Origin: a bacterium
Lineage (GTDB): Bacteria; Actinomycetota; Acidimicrobiia; Spongiisociales; ZC4RG35
Assembly: GCA_028823995.1 (NCBI GenBank)
Contig: JAPPFD010000030.1
Coordinates: 124,001-188,000 of the forward strand
Direction of reading: 5' to 3'
Length of the DNA: 64,000 bases
Position numbers and translations under genes: made by a program. Below the pieces are notes generated by a model. The model saw only the letters and a program-made list of their open reading frames with translations, was not told the origin of the DNA and made no database searches. This document shows, piece by piece, positions 42,699 through 53,007 of this stretch (positions are counted from its first letter, which is position 1; every line of letters begins with the position of its first letter).

Positions 42699-45281
42699 AT
42701 GTCTGAGATGTTCGACCGACTGACCGCCAAAAGCCGCCAAGCTGTCGCCGATGCTGAGGCACTGGCCCGACAACTGCGGAACCCCGAGATCACACCGGTA
42801 CACCTGCTTGCGGCTCTGTTGAGCCAGACCGATGGATTGATGCTGCCCCTGGTGGATGCAGTGGGAGCACAGCCTGGGATGCTCAAGGCGGATACGGAGG
42901 GGCTCCTGGGTTCGCTCCCCAGTTCCTACGGCGGCTCGGATCCGGTGGCCGACCGGGAACTCTCCAGGGCCCTTCGAAGGGCGGACCAGGTCAGAGCCGA
43001 GTTCAAAGACGATTACCTGTCCGTGGAACACCTGTTGCTGGCCCTGGTCGAGGCCAAGGGACCGGAGGGTGACCTCCTGCGCCGCCACGGGCTGGAGCGC
43101 CAGGCCATCCTCGAAGCTCTGACCAAACTCCGGGGAGCGCACCGGATCACCACCCCTGATCCCGACGCCGCCTTCGGCGCACTGGAACGCTTCGGGCGGG
43201 ATCTCACCGCCTTGGCCCACCGGCAGAGGCTGGATCCGGTTATCGGCCGGGATGACGAGATCCGGCGGGTGATCCAGGTCCTGTCCCGCCGGACCAAGAA
43301 CAATCCGGTGCTGATCGGGGAACCGGGGGTGGGCAAGACCGCCATCGTGGAAGGACTGGCGCGCCGGATCGCCGACGGGGACGTGCCCGAGAGCCTGAAA
43401 ACCAAGCGCATCATCGCCCTGGACATGGGAGCGATGGTGGCGGGCGCCAAGTACCGGGGCGAGTTCGAAGAGCGGCTGAAGGCCGTACTGACCGAGATCA
43501 ACGCATCCAACGGTGAAATCATCACCTTCATCGACGAGATGCACACCATCGTGGGAGCCGGCGCCGCCGAAGGGGCCATGGACGCCTCCAACCTGCTCAA
43601 GCCGATGCTGGCCCGTGGCGAACTGCACATGATCGGCGCCACCACCACCGACGAGCACCGCCTCCACATCGAGAAGGACGCCGCGCTGGAACGGCGGTTC
43701 CAGCCCATCCTGGTGTCCGCTCCCTCGGTGACCGACTCGGTTGCCATCCTGCGAGGCTTGAAGGAGCGCTACGAGGTGCACCACGGAGTGCACATCACGG
43801 ACTCCGCCCTGGTGGCCGCCGCCACTCTCTCGGATCGCTACATAACCGGGCGGCACCTACCAGACAAGGCGATAGACCTCGTAGATGAGGCGGCCTCGCG
43901 CCTCCGCATCGAGATCGACTCGATGCCCGAGGACATCGACAGGCTGACCCGCGTGGCGACCCGACTCGAGATCGAGCGGGAGGCGCTCCGGATGGAGTCG
44001 GACAGGAACGCCCGGACCCGACTTTCGGAACTGGAACAGCAACTGGCCGACGTCCGGGAGGACCTTGACGGCCTCACTGCCCGCTGGCAGCAGGAGAAGC
44101 AGGCCATAGCCTCCATCCACGGCATCAGGGAACAGATCGAGGAGGCAAGGGCCGAAGCCGAGGTGGCGGAGAGAAGGGGCGACCTCCACCGGGCGGCAGA
44201 ACTCCGGTATGGCGTGCTGGCCGGTCTGGAGACCGAACTGGTTGAGAAGGAGGAGCACCTCGAGAAACTGGCCGCCAACGGCCGCATGCTATCGGAAGAG
44301 GTGACCGGGGAGAACATCGCCGAGGTTGTCTCCCACTGGACGGGAGTGCCGGTCACCCGGATGCTGGAAGGCGAGGTGGCCAAGCTCATCAACCTGGAGA
44401 GCCACCTCCATGAGCGGGTGGTCGGACAGCGCCAGGCCGTGCAGGCGATCTCCAACGCCGTGCGCCGCAGCCGGTCGGGCCTCTCCGACCCCAACCGGCC
44501 GATCGGTTCATTCCTGTTCCTGGGCCCAACCGGGGTCGGCAAGACCGAACTGGCCCGGGCCCTGGCCGACTTTCTCTTCGACGACGAGCGGGCCATGACC
44601 CGGATCGACATGTCCGAGTACTCCGAAAAGCACTCCGTCAGCCGTCTCATCGGGGCGCCTCCTGGTTACGTCGGATACGACCAGGGCGGGCAACTCACCG
44701 AGGCGGTGCGCAGGCGTCCCTACACGGTGATCCTCTTGGACGAGGTGGAAAAGGCCCATCCCGAGATATTCAACACCCTGTTGCAGTTGCTGGACGACGG
44801 CCGGCTCACCGACGGCCAGGGTCGCACGGTCGACTTCACCAACTCGGTGCTGATCATGACCTCCAACCTGGGATCGGAGTTGATCGATCCCGGCCTGGGA
44901 TCCGAGCTGATCGAGAGCCGGGTGATGGGAGCGGTGCGCGGTCACTTCCGGCCCGAGTTCCTGAACCGGGTTGACGAGATAGTGGTGTTCGGACGATTGA
45001 CCCGGCCCGAGTTGGCCCGGATAGTCGACCTGCAGTTGGCAAGGCTCCGGCGGCGACTGGCCGCACGCGGCCTGGGACTCCGAGTAACAGATGAGGTGAA
45101 GGAGATCCTGGCCCACGAGGGATACGACCCCGCATACGGCGCCCGCCCGTTGAAGAGGGTGATCCAGCGCCGGCTGGCCGATCCCCTGGCCATCAGGCTG
45201 CTGGAAGGGGCGTGGCCAACCGATTCGACGGTGGAGGCCTACGCCGAAAGCGGCGCCGTCGGGTTCCGACCGGCGGCCTGA
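42699..45281 (+). CDS. clpB: ATP-dependent disaggregase ClpB
   Basis: 860 residues, full length. N-domain repeats at 1-150, first AAA+ domain with Walker A GEPGVGKT (207-214), a coiled-coil middle domain at about 410-530 (long Glu/Arg/Leu-rich helices), and second AAA+ domain with GPTGVGKT (609-616) and Walker [11 protein letters not shown]. Pore loops [10 protein letters not shown] and GYVGYDQGG are present. It resolubilises protein aggregates together with DnaK. The upstream region lacks visible HspR or CIRCE sites. Followed by a pair of ABC exporters. Confidence 0.97.
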   Translation: MSEMFDRLTAKSRQAVADAEALARQLRNPEITPVHLLAALLSQTDGLMLPLVDAVGAQPGMLKADTEGLLGSLPSSYGGSDPVADRELSRALRRADQVRAEFKDDYLSVEHLLLALVEAKGPEGDLLRRHGLERQAILEALTKLRGAHRITTPDPDAAFGALERFGRDLTALAHRQRLDPVIGRDDEIRRVIQVLSRRTKNNPVLIGEPGVGKTAIVEGLARRIADGDVPESLKTKRIIALDMGAMVAGAKYRGEFEERLKAVLTEINASNGEIITFIDEMHTIVGAGAAEGAMDASNLLKPMLARGELHMIGATTTDEHRLHIEKDAALERRFQPILVSAPSVTDSVAILRGLKERYEVHHGVHITDSALVAAATLSDRYITGRHLPDKAIDLVDEAASRLRIEIDSMPEDIDRLTRVATRLEIEREALRMESDRNARTRLSELEQQLADVREDLDGLTARWQQEKQAIASIHGIREQIEEARAEAEVAERRGDLHRAAELRYGVLAGLETELVEKEEHLEKLAANGRMLSEEVTGENIAEVVSHWTGVPVTRMLEGEVAKLINLESHLHERVVGQRQAVQAISNAVRRSRSGLSDPNRPIGSFLFLGPTGVGKTELARALADFLFDDERAMTRIDMSEYSEKHSVSRLIGAPPGYVGYDQGGQLTEAVRRRPYTVILLDEVEKAHPEIFNTLLQLLDDGRLTDGQGRTVDFTNSVLIMTSNLGSELIDPGLGSELIESRVMGAVRGHFRPEFLNRVDEIVVFGRLTRPELARIVDLQLARLRRRLAARGLGLRVTDEVKEILAHEGYDPAYGARPLKRVIQRRLADPLAIRLLEGAWPTDSTVEAYAESGAVGFRPAA

Positions 45282-45346
45282 AACGAGCCTTCCCGACGAC
45301 CCAAACACAGACAAGACCGACCCCCGGGTCAGTACCCTCTAATAGG

Positions 45347-47095
45347 ATGGGGTACCGGGACCACTGGTCGGATATGTGGACAGGCTTGCGCCTGATTGTC
45401 TCGGGAGTGAAGCGCTACCCGCGCATGACGGTGATCGCCGTCATGGGAGCGTTGACCTGGATGGTGGTCACCATCATCAGTCCCTACCTGCAGAAGTTGG
45501 TGGTTGACGACGCCGTAGAGGGCAACCAGCCGAACCTCCTGCTGCCCCTGGTTCTCCTGGTGCTGCTGGTCGGGCTCATACGGGCCAGCAGCATCGCCTG
45601 GCGGCGCTGGAACGCCTTCAAGCTGTCTTACAGGTTCGAGGTGCATCTGCGCGGGCGCATCTTCTCCGCCATCCAGCGGCTGGGATTCGACTATCACGAC
45701 CACGCCTCGGCGGGAGAGTTGATGGCTCGATCCTCCACCGACGTCACCCAGGTGCGGTTGATCTTCATGATGCTCCCCATCACCGTGGCCAACCTCATCA
45801 CCATGGCGATGGTGGGAGTGATGGCGTTCGTGCTCGATCCGGTCCTGGGCATGGTGGCCGCCATCACCCTGCCGGCCATGATCGTCTTTGCGGCGTTGTA
45901 TTCCCGCCAGGCGATCGGCATTTCCTTCCAGGTCCAGCAGGCGCTTGCCGGGATGAGCAGACTGACCCAGGAGGGGATTTCGGGGATCGCGGTGACGAAG
46001 GCCTTCGGTCGGGAGGCCAGGGAAGCTCGCAAGGCGCAGGGAGTGGCGACCGACATCTTCGACAAGTCCATGAGCCTGGCCCGCTTCCGGTCGGTTTACC
46101 TGCCCTGGCTGGAACTGCTCCCCACCCTGACAACTCTCGGGGCGCTGTGGCTGGGTGGGCTCAGGGTGGCCAGCGGCGAGATGACCATCGGCGATCTGGT
46201 GGCCTTCACCCAGTATCTGGTGATCCTGTACTTCCCGCTCCGGATGACCGGTTGGTTCTTCGCCGAACTCCCCCGCGCCTCGGCCGCCGCGGCCCGGATA
46301 GTGCAACTGCTGCAGACCCCTCCATCGGTCACCAGCCCCGACGCTCCTCGTCCGTTGGGCCCGGGAGGCGGTGAGATCCGGTTCGACAGGGTCTCCTTCT
46401 CCTACAACGGCGTGGAGGTGCTGTCTGACCTTGACCTGTCCATCCCGGCGGGAAGCAGCGTGGCCTTGTTCGGGGCCACCGGTTGCGGCAAGACCACCCT
46501 GGCCCAACTCATCCCTCGTTTCTACGATCCCCAGGCCGGCAGCATCTCAGTCGACGGAACCGACGTCCGCGAGCTTCATCTGACCGATCTCCGCCGGGAG
46601 GTGGCGGTCGCCTTCGAGGAACCATTCCTCTTCTCGGCCACCATTGCCGAGAACATCGGGTTCGGGACCCCCCACGCCGAACGCTCCGAGATAGTGGGCG
46701 CCGCCCGGATCGCCGACGCCGACGAGTTCATCCGGAAGCTGCCCGAGGGCTACGACACGGTGGTGGGCGAGCGAGGGATAACTTTGTCCGGTGGCCAGCG
46801 CCAGCGCGTGGCCCTAGCCCGGGCCATCGTCGGCAACCCCCGCATCCTCATCCTGGACGACGCCACCTCGGCGGTGGACGCCATCACCGAAGCGCACATC
46901 CATGCCGAGTTGGTGGAGATGATGAGGGGCCGCACGACCATCGTGATCGCCCACCGCACCTCCACCCTGCTCCTTGCCGACCGGATCATCCTGCTGGAGG
47001 ACGGAAGGGTCCTGGCCTTCGGAGAACACCAGGAACTCTGGGACAATGTGCCCCGCTATCGCCAACTTCTCGCCGAAGCCAGCCCGGCCCGCTGA
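45347..47095 (+). CDS. ABC exporter half-transporter with degenerate catalytic Glu
   Basis: 582 residues: a six-helix membrane domain then an ATPase domain. Walker A GATGCGKT (376-383) and signature LSGGQRQR are normal. The Walker B end is ILDDATS, with Asp in place of the catalytic Glu, and the Q-loop Gln is replaced (AFEEPFLF). This is the pattern of the non-hydrolysing half of heterodimeric exporters such as TM287/288 or BmrCD. Its stop overlaps the ATG of its partner (TGATG). Probably exports lipids, drugs or peptides. Confidence 0.93.
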   Translation: MGYRDHWSDMWTGLRLIVSGVKRYPRMTVIAVMGALTWMVVTIISPYLQKLVVDDAVEGNQPNLLLPLVLLVLLVGLIRASSIAWRRWNAFKLSYRFEVHLRGRIFSAIQRLGFDYHDHASAGELMARSSTDVTQVRLIFMMLPITVANLITMAMVGVMAFVLDPVLGMVAAITLPAMIVFAALYSRQAIGISFQVQQALAGMSRLTQEGISGIAVTKAFGREAREARKAQGVATDIFDKSMSLARFRSVYLPWLELLPTLTTLGALWLGGLRVASGEMTIGDLVAFTQYLVILYFPLRMTGWFFAELPRASAAAARIVQLLQTPPSVTSPDAPRPLGPGGGEIRFDRVSFSYNGVEVLSDLDLSIPAGSSVALFGATGCGKTTLAQLIPRFYDPQAGSISVDGTDVRELHLTDLRREVAVAFEEPFLFSATIAENIGFGTPHAERSEIVGAARIADADEFIRKLPEGYDTVVGERGITLSGGQRQRVALARAIVGNPRILILDDATSAVDAITEAHIHAELVEMMRGRTTIVIAHRTSTLLLADRIILLEDGRVLAFGEHQELWDNVPRYRQLLAEASPAR

Positions 47096-48873
47096 TGTAC
47101 TCCCGCTACGGATCCGCCGACCCGGTACCCCACCGGATGAACCTCCTCCGGCGGGCAGCCAAATCCGCCCGGTACATGGCCCTCCCTGCGCTGGGCGCCG
47201 CCATCGCGGCCATAGTGTCCTCCATGTCCAGAGTGGCGGGGCCCCTGGTGATACGCGAGGGGGTTGACAAGGGCATCATCCCCCAAGACACCTCGGTGAT
47301 CACCAACGTGGCCCTGATCTTCGGCGGCATCCTGGTCGCCCAGTACGTATCCACCCGCATCACCCTGTACATGGTGGCCTGGCTGGGCGAGAGGTTTATG
47401 ATGGACCTTCGGAACCAGGTGTACTCCCACGTTCTGAGAATGGACATGGCCTTCTTCGGGAGGACCAAGACCGGGGTCTTGGTGTCCAGGCTCACCGCCG
47501 ACATCGAGTCTCTCCAGGTCTTCGCCACCGAAGGCGTCATCTCGGTGGTGGGAAGCACCTTGATGGTGACGGGGGTCTCCGTGGCCCTGTTCGTGATTGA
47601 TCCGTTTCTCGCCATGATCGTGATGCTGCTCATGCCCATCCTGGTGGCCATCTCAATTCACTTCGGCCGCCGGTCGGGACAGGCCTACCGGCAGGTGCGC
47701 AGCCAGGTCGGGAGGGTTTTGGGCGCCCTCCAGGAGAACATTTCCGGAGTGAGGGAAGTCCAGGCCAATGCCCAGGAACTTCGCCAGGAGGAGCGTTTCG
47801 GGGCGATAGACCAGACCTACTACCAGAAGGGCATGGCAGCCGCCAAGACGGTGGTCCGCTACTTTCCCCAGGTGGACACGTTGCGGGTAGTGGGACTGGT
47901 CCTGGTCCTGTTCATAGGAGGGAACCGGGTGCTGGACGGGGAGATGAGCCTCGGTTCGATGATCGCCTTTCTGCTCTATCTGAACTGGTTCTTCGAGCCC
48001 ATCGTGCAACTCGCCAACATCTACAACCTCCTGCAGGGAGCGCTGGCCGCTCTCTACAAGCTTTACGGGTTGATGGATGAAGAGCCCGCCATTCAGGAAG
48101 CCCTCGAAACCACCCCTCTCGCACCGGAGGTGGACGGCAGGATCCGGGTCGACATGTTGACCTTCGGCTACAGCCCCGACGAACCGATCATCACCGACCT
48201 GGACCTCTCCATACCCTCCGGCCAGCGGGTGGCCGTGGTGGGCGCCACCGGATCGGGGAAGAGCACCCTGGTGAGACTGATCGCGCGCTTCTACGACCCC
48301 CAGACCGGCGGGGTCTCCCTGGACGGGATCGATCTGAGAAAGCTCAGCTTTGCCGACCTTCGCCGGGCCGTGGCGCTGGTGCCCCAAGAAGGATTCCTGT
48401 TCGAGGACTCGCTGCGATTCAACCTGTCCTTCGGCCGGGGCGAGATGACCGACGACGAGGTCTGGGAAGCGTGCCGGGCAATGGGCATCGCCGAGTGGGT
48501 GGAGAGCCTCCCCGAGGGGCTGGACACTCCCATGCGGGAGAGGGGCAACCGGCTCTCGTCGGGAGAGCGCCAACTCGTCGCCCTGGCCCGGGCACTGGCC
48601 GTCGATCCGGCGATAGTCATTCTCGATGAGGCCACCTCCAACCTTGATCCCGGAACGGAGAGCCAGATCGAGGACGCCCTCGAATCGCTGCTGGCGGGCC
48701 GCACCTCGATCGTCGTGGCTCACCGCCTTCGAACCGCCCGTCGGGCAGATCGCGTGCTGGTCATGGAAGGCGGCCGGGTGGTGGAAGACGGGACCTATGA
48801 CGACCTGGCCGGTAGCGACGGACACTTCGCCGAACTGATACGCACCTGGGAGTCTCCCGAGCAGCGGGTGTGA
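47095..48873 (+). CDS. ABC exporter half-transporter with degenerate signature
   Basis: 592 residues, partner of the preceding protein. Six helices, Walker A GATGSGKS, normal Q-loop (VPQEGFLF) and Walker B ILDEATS, but the signature is LSSGERQL instead of LSGGQ. In the head-to-tail dimer this weak signature pairs with the Asp-type Walker B of the other subunit, giving one active and one degenerate ATP site, as in known heterodimeric exporters. Substrate not predictable. Confidence 0.93.
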   Translation: MYSRYGSADPVPHRMNLLRRAAKSARYMALPALGAAIAAIVSSMSRVAGPLVIREGVDKGIIPQDTSVITNVALIFGGILVAQYVSTRITLYMVAWLGERFMMDLRNQVYSHVLRMDMAFFGRTKTGVLVSRLTADIESLQVFATEGVISVVGSTLMVTGVSVALFVIDPFLAMIVMLLMPILVAISIHFGRRSGQAYRQVRSQVGRVLGALQENISGVREVQANAQELRQEERFGAIDQTYYQKGMAAAKTVVRYFPQVDTLRVVGLVLVLFIGGNRVLDGEMSLGSMIAFLLYLNWFFEPIVQLANIYNLLQGALAALYKLYGLMDEEPAIQEALETTPLAPEVDGRIRVDMLTFGYSPDEPIITDLDLSIPSGQRVAVVGATGSGKSTLVRLIARFYDPQTGGVSLDGIDLRKLSFADLRRAVALVPQEGFLFEDSLRFNLSFGRGEMTDDEVWEACRAMGIAEWVESLPEGLDTPMRERGNRLSSGERQLVALARALAVDPAIVILDEATSNLDPGTESQIEDALESLLAGRTSIVVAHRLRTARRADRVLVMEGGRVVEDGTYDDLAGSDGHFAELIRTWESPEQRV

Positions 48874-48896
48874 CCAGGTGCGCCTTGTTCAGTCGA

Positions 48897-49676
48897 TCAG
48901 GACCTGGGGAAACGGGGAAACAGGGTCTCGGTGTGGCCATCGACCCCGATCACCTGGCCGCTGACATGGCGTCCTGAGGGGCCGGCCAGATAGAGCACCA
49001 GGTCAGCGACTTCCTGGGGAGTGACGAAAGTTGCCATCGACGTGCCCTGGACATACATCGCATGGGCAACTTCGAGGCTGATCCCTTCGACCCGGGAGTG
49101 GGCGCCTATCACCCGGTCCACCCGTTGGCCTATGATCGAACCGGGCGCTATGGCGTTCACCCGGATGTTGTTCCGGCCCAACTCCATCGCCCAGGTCTTG
49201 GTCAACCCGACCACCCCGAACTTGGCCGCCACATAGGGTGAGCGGTTCGGCATCCCCATCCGTCCGGCCGTGGAGGTGATGTTGATGATCGCTCCACCTC
49301 CCTGCGCCTTCATGGCGGGGACCACCCGGCGGGCGCAATAGAACTGTCCTGACAGGGCCGCCTCAACGCACTTGCGCCACTCGGCGGGATCGATCTCCTC
49401 CACGGGCGCGGTCGGCCCCGCCGGCCCGGCGTTGTTCACCAGGATGTCGACTCCATCCGCGGCGATCGGATCCAGCCAGGCGGCCACCGCCTCGGCCTCA
49501 GCCACATCCACGGTCGCTCCCTGGAGATGGGAAGGAAGCGCCCCCACCGCCACAGGGTCGACATCGCATACGAAGGTGGTGGCGCCCGCTCCGGCCAATG
49601 TCTCGGCCACCACCAGTCCCAATCCGGCAGCTCCCCCCGTCACCACCGCCCGTTGGGAGTCCAGCCGGATGTCCAT
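48897..49676 (-). CDS. SDR-family oxidoreductase (tandem copy B)
   Basis: 259 residues from ATG 49676. TGGAAGLGL cofactor loop, CDVD after beta-2 (NAD-type), NNAG, the Ser in NITSTAGRMGM and YVAAK are all intact. Nearly the same protein over long stretches as the gene just upstream, so the pair is a tandem duplication. Copy B has an intact NNAG, unlike its paralogue. The C-terminus ends with GHTETLFPRFPRS. Substrate unknown. Confidence 0.9.
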   Translation of the reverse strand: MDIRLDSQRAVVTGGAAGLGLVVAETLAGAGATTFVCDVDPVAVGALPSHLQGATVDVAEAEAVAAWLDPIAADGVDILVNNAGPAGPTAPVEEIDPAEWRKCVEAALSGQFYCARRVVPAMKAQGGGAIINITSTAGRMGMPNRSPYVAAKFGVVGLTKTWAMELGRNNIRVNAIAPGSIIGQRVDRVIGAHSRVEGISLEVAHAMYVQGTSMATFVTPQEVADLVLYLAGPSGRHVSGQVIGVDGHTETLFPRFPRS

Positions 49677-49755
49677 AGGCCGCCAGGGTATCAGGGGCGT
49701 CACGGGAGGATCCCTCTCCCACCCGGGAATCTTCAAACGAAAGCTATCTAGCCAG

Positions 49756-50541
49756 TTACCTACTCCCGCCTAGGGAGCGGGGGTAGAGGGTCTCGCTATG
49801 CCCGTCCACTGCGATCACCTGGCCGCTGATGTGCCGCCCCGAGGGGCCGGCCAGGTAGAGCACCAGGTCGGCCACCTCCTGGGGATCGATCGACGTTCCC
49901 ATGGAGTTGGCCTGGGTGGACATCGATTCGGCCTCTTCCACGCTGATGCCCTCGGCCTCGGCGCGGGCCGCGATCTGGCGTTTCCTTCTCTCGCCCCTGA
50001 GGGCTCCGGGTGCGATGGCGTTCACCCGGATGTTGTCCCGACCCAACTCCATCGCCCAGGTCTTGGTCAAGCCGACCACCCCGAACTTGGCCGCAACATA
50101 GGGAGAGCGACTCGGCATCCCCATGAACCCGGTGGTGGAAGTTATGTTGACAATCGCTCCGCCGCCCCGCGCCTTCATGGCTGGAATCACCCGGCGGGCG
50201 CAATAGAACTGCCCCGACAGGGATACTTCCACACACCTGCGCCACTCCTCGGGGTCGATCTCCTCCACGGGCGCGGTGGGTCCCCCCGAACCCGCCAGGT
50301 TCACCAGGACGTGCACTCCTTCCGCCGCGATCGGATCGAGCCATGCGGCCACCGCCTCGGCATCGGCCACATCCACGGTCACACCCTGGAGTTCAGAAGG
50401 AAGCGCCCCTACCGCCACAGGGTCGATGTCACACACGAAGGTGGCGGCGCCTGCTCCGGCCAATGCCTTGGCCACCACCAGTCCCAGGCCACCCGCTCCT
50501 CCCGTCACCACCGCCCGTTGCGAATCCAAACGGATACCCAT
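49756..50541 (-). CDS. SDR-family oxidoreductase (tandem copy A, NLAG variant)
   Basis: 261 residues. TGGAGGLGL, CDID, the Ser in NITSTTGFMGM and YVAAK are present, but NNAG reads NLAG, losing an Asn that stabilises the central sheet and the catalytic site in classical SDRs. The substrate-loop region (ALRGERRKRQIAARAEAEGI) is more charged than in copy B, suggesting altered specificity. Twelve bases follow its neighbouring VanZ-like gene. Confidence 0.9.
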   Translation of the reverse strand: MGIRLDSQRAVVTGGAGGLGLVVAKALAGAGAATFVCDIDPVAVGALPSELQGVTVDVADAEAVAAWLDPIAAEGVHVLVNLAGSGGPTAPVEEIDPEEWRRCVEVSLSGQFYCARRVIPAMKARGGGAIVNITSTTGFMGMPSRSPYVAAKFGVVGLTKTWAMELGRDNIRVNAIAPGALRGERRKRQIAARAEAEGISVEEAESMSTQANSMGTSIDPQEVADLVLYLAGPSGRHISGQVIAVDGHSETLYPRSLGGSR

Positions 50542-50553
50542 ACCGACAGCGTA

Positions 50554-51162
50554 TCACCCAGGGTGCCGGTCGTCTCCTGATCCGTGCGGCGGTACCTGGC
50601 GTGCCCCCGGCGGTATGGTGATTCTCCGACGCCTCGCCCGCGCCAGGGCCACCCGCGCCAGCACCGCCATGACGGCGGCCAGCGCATTGAATACCATGTC
50701 GACCGCATCGAAGTGGCGGCTGGGCAACAACAGTTGGATGGTCTCGTCCAACACCCCCACCACCCCGGTGGCCAGGACCGCCAGCACGGCGGGCACGGGG
50801 ACCCGGCCACCCCCGCCTTTTCGTTCTTTGAGCGCCTCGTAGATGAAGGAGGCCACCACGCCGTATTCGATGAGGTGGCTGCGTTCCGCCAGCGCCATTC
50901 GAAGCAAGACCATCAGATAGACCACCGCCACCCCCAGGGCCACGCCGATCTCGGCGCCGGTGGGCTTGGTCCTCAGCCCCTGGATGACCACGGTGATCCC
51001 GACCAGGAGCATCGCCGCGGCGAAGCCCACCGTGGTAAGGCCGGTCTCCGCTAGCTGTTCGGCGAGGGCTCCTGCCAGCCCCAGGGTTGAGAAGATCGCC
51101 ACCACAATGGCGAGCGTCCAAGACCACAGCCGACGCTCCCGGCGCGACACGAACAGAGCCAT
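50554..51162 (-). CDS. VanZ-like family membrane protein
   Basis: 202 residues from ATG 51162. Five or so helices, with the VanZ-type blocks HLIEYGVVASFIYEAL and VLDETIQLLLPSRHFDAVD followed by an N-containing last helix (MVFNALAAVMAVL). VanZ homologues affect teicoplanin resistance; most are of unknown function. Twelve bases upstream of the SDR tandem. Basic, Arg-rich C-terminus. Confidence 0.8.
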   Translation of the reverse strand: MALFVSRRERRLWSWTLAIVVAIFSTLGLAGALAEQLAETGLTTVGFAAAMLLVGITVVIQGLRTKPTGAEIGVALGVAVVYLMVLLRMALAERSHLIEYGVVASFIYEALKERKGGGGRVPVPAVLAVLATGVVGVLDETIQLLLPSRHFDAVDMVFNALAAVMAVLARVALARARRRRITIPPGARQVPPHGSGDDRHPG

Positions 51163-51267
51163 CCAAATTGAAGATACCTCAACGGAAGAGCGCCGTCGCC
51201 CAAGACAACAGGCATTGTTCACTAAACCAAGACCCGGTTTCCTCCCCTGCAGCCATACTGGCCGAAT

Positions 51268-51888
51268 ATGGGTAGAGCCCCACCCGCCCGAGACGCCCCT
51301 CCGGAGCCGCGTGCAATTCAAGACTCGGAGAAAGAGCGGAGCCGGCCAAGGTCTCGATTGGTGTTGACGCCGATGGCCGTTCTGGTGGGTCTCCTTCTTC
51401 TACCGGCCTGTGGGAGCGGCGTTCTGACAGAAGGTGAGCGTGCCGCTGCAGAAATCCAGATTTACGCTGCGGTAACCCGCCAACTGGTGGAGATCGACAA
51501 TACCTTCGGCCCTGAATATCGATTCAGCCGAATCCTGATACTGGACCGCCTTGACCCGCTCGCCGGAGACGCCATGAACCAGGACCACTCGGGCCAGTCC
51601 CTCACCGAGGAGCAACGACAAGCGATAATCGCTGCTATCGACCATCTTGGGCCGATCGAGTTCATCAATGACTGGAGCCAATTCGTACGAGAGGACGTGC
51701 CGGAGCCGGTCATACCCGGCAGCGTCATCATCACGCTGGCTCCTGCGGAATTCGATGACGAGGGAGCGACGGTCGGAGCCAACCTCTGGTGCGGTGGTGT
51801 TTGCGGACTCTGGCTGACATACCGTGTCGTCGAAGGGCCGGACGGCTGGACTGCTGCTGGAAGAGAAGGAACCTGGGCGATCTCCTAA
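51268..51888 (+). CDS. lipoprotein, unknown
   Basis: Up to 206 residues; the ATG at 51268 gives a long charged N-terminus before the signal helix, and a later ATG (MAVLVGLLLLPAC) may be the true start. Lipobox LLPAC, Cys about 48 of the long form. The mature part is acidic with no recognised domain and has two Cys close together in LWCGGVCGLWL that could form a disulfide. Divergent from the VanZ-like gene. Confidence 0.7.
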   Translation: MGRAPPARDAPPEPRAIQDSEKERSRPRSRLVLTPMAVLVGLLLLPACGSGVLTEGERAAAEIQIYAAVTRQLVEIDNTFGPEYRFSRILILDRLDPLAGDAMNQDHSGQSLTEEQRQAIIAAIDHLGPIEFINDWSQFVREDVPEPVIPGSVIITLAPAEFDDEGATVGANLWCGGVCGLWLTYRVVEGPDGWTAAGREGTWAIS

Positions 51889-51982
51889 CGTGTCCTAACG
51901 GGTCGTCGGCTCTCTGCTCAGGTCACCGGTGGTAGCAGGAGATTGGCATGTTGGCCCCGCGGTAATGACAGCGTGCCCGTGC

Positions 51983-52438
51983 TTACCTGCCTAGATTCGT
52001 GCCCCTGATCTTTGTGGGGTGGATGAACACCCCAGCGCGTCGTTCTGCCTTCATGACCCGGTCGTACTCGTTCCAATCCTCATGCGTGCCCCCTGCCGCT
52101 GTGAAGATGTCCCTGAGCAGCCAGGGCAGATCCGCCGGGTCGAACCCATCCATGGGATCGGCGGGGCCAACCTGGGTGACCCTGCCCTCCACGCCGATCC
52201 ATGACCAACCGGCCCTGAATGTGATGGTGGCTCTCCGAGTGTGCCGCCAGTGGCGCAGCTTCACCGCGTCTCCCCGAACAACGAACGCCACCACCTCCTC
52301 GTCCGTGACCGGATGCTTCATCACCCCGGCGTTGATCAGCGTGGAATGCACCGTCCCGTCCGCCCGGGCGAAGGAGACGAAGGCCAATCCTTGGTCCGCG
52401 GCGGCAAACTCTCTCACATGCTCGATGGTGCGCCTCAC
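51983..52438 (-). CDS. PPOX-class (FMN/F420) pyridoxamine-5'-phosphate-oxidase-like protein
   Basis: 151 residues from GTG 52438, with GGAAGGAG five bases upstream. The split-barrel shows GLAFVSFARADGTVHSTLINAG, VVAFVVRGDAVKLRHWRHTRRATI and SWIGVEGRVTQVG, typical of actinobacterial F420- or FMN-binding PPOX proteins. Probably a reductase of unknown substrate. Longer frames upstream run antisense through the YbaK gene. Divergent from that gene with 75 bases between. Confidence 0.85.
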   Translation of the reverse strand: MRRTIEHVREFAAADQGLAFVSFARADGTVHSTLINAGVMKHPVTDEEVVAFVVRGDAVKLRHWRHTRRATITFRAGWSWIGVEGRVTQVGPADPMDGFDPADLPWLLRDIFTAAGGTHEDWNEYDRVMKAERRAGVFIHPTKIRGTNLGR

Positions 52439-52513
52439 CAATGCTCCTTCCCGTTGCCAGCGTGGAGACCATCCGAGAATACCCCCCGGTCGCCAGCCGA
52501 TAAGGTATGACCG

Positions 52514-52996
52514 ATGCCAGACTCCGACAATCTGCCCTCCGCCACCAGGCGATGGCTGGAGGGGTGTGGGGACTTCGACATCGCCCCGAAGATCAGAGTC
52601 TTCCCCGACGGGACCAAGACCGCCATCGACGCCGCCCGGGCGGTGGGGTGCCGACCCAGCCAGATCGTCAAGTCCCTGGTGTTCGAGGTGGATGGAGAGG
52701 CGGTGCTGGCTCTGGTGCCCGGCGATCGCAGACTGCGTACCGACAGTCTGGCCCAGGCGGCAGGAGGAAGCAAGGCGCGGCGGGCCTCGCTTGACCGGGT
52801 GAGGGAAGCCACGGGCTTCGCGGCGGGCGGAACGCCCCCCTTCGGGCACGCCCGTCCGATCCGGGTCTTCGCCGACCGGGCGCTCCGGCGCCATGATCCG
52901 GTGTGGGCTGCGGCCGGCACCCCCACCACCGTCTTCCCCATCAGCCTTGCCGACCTGGACCGGGTGGCCGGGCCCAGTTGGTGCGAACTCTCCTAA
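52514..52996 (+). CDS. YbaK/EbsC-type aminoacyl-tRNA deacylase
   Basis: 160 residues. The conserved AARAVGCRPSQIVKSLVFEVDG contains the key Lys of the family, followed by LALVPGDRRL and late PFGHARPIRVFAD and TVFPIS blocks. These proteins hydrolyse mis-charged Cys- or Ala-tRNA (Pro). It stands alone, convergent with the DUF3151 gene. Confidence 0.9.
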   Translation: MPDSDNLPSATRRWLEGCGDFDIAPKIRVFPDGTKTAIDAARAVGCRPSQIVKSLVFEVDGEAVLALVPGDRRLRTDSLAQAAGGSKARRASLDRVREATGFAAGGTPPFGHARPIRVFADRALRRHDPVWAAAGTPTTVFPISLADLDRVAGPSWCELS

Positions 52997-53007
52997 CTTA
53001 GCCTAAC

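Noticed and set aside
49677-49755. SDR tandem pair as an assembly duplication
   Set aside because: The copies differ at many codons, in the NNAG motif, the substrate loop and the C-terminus, so they are real paralogues.
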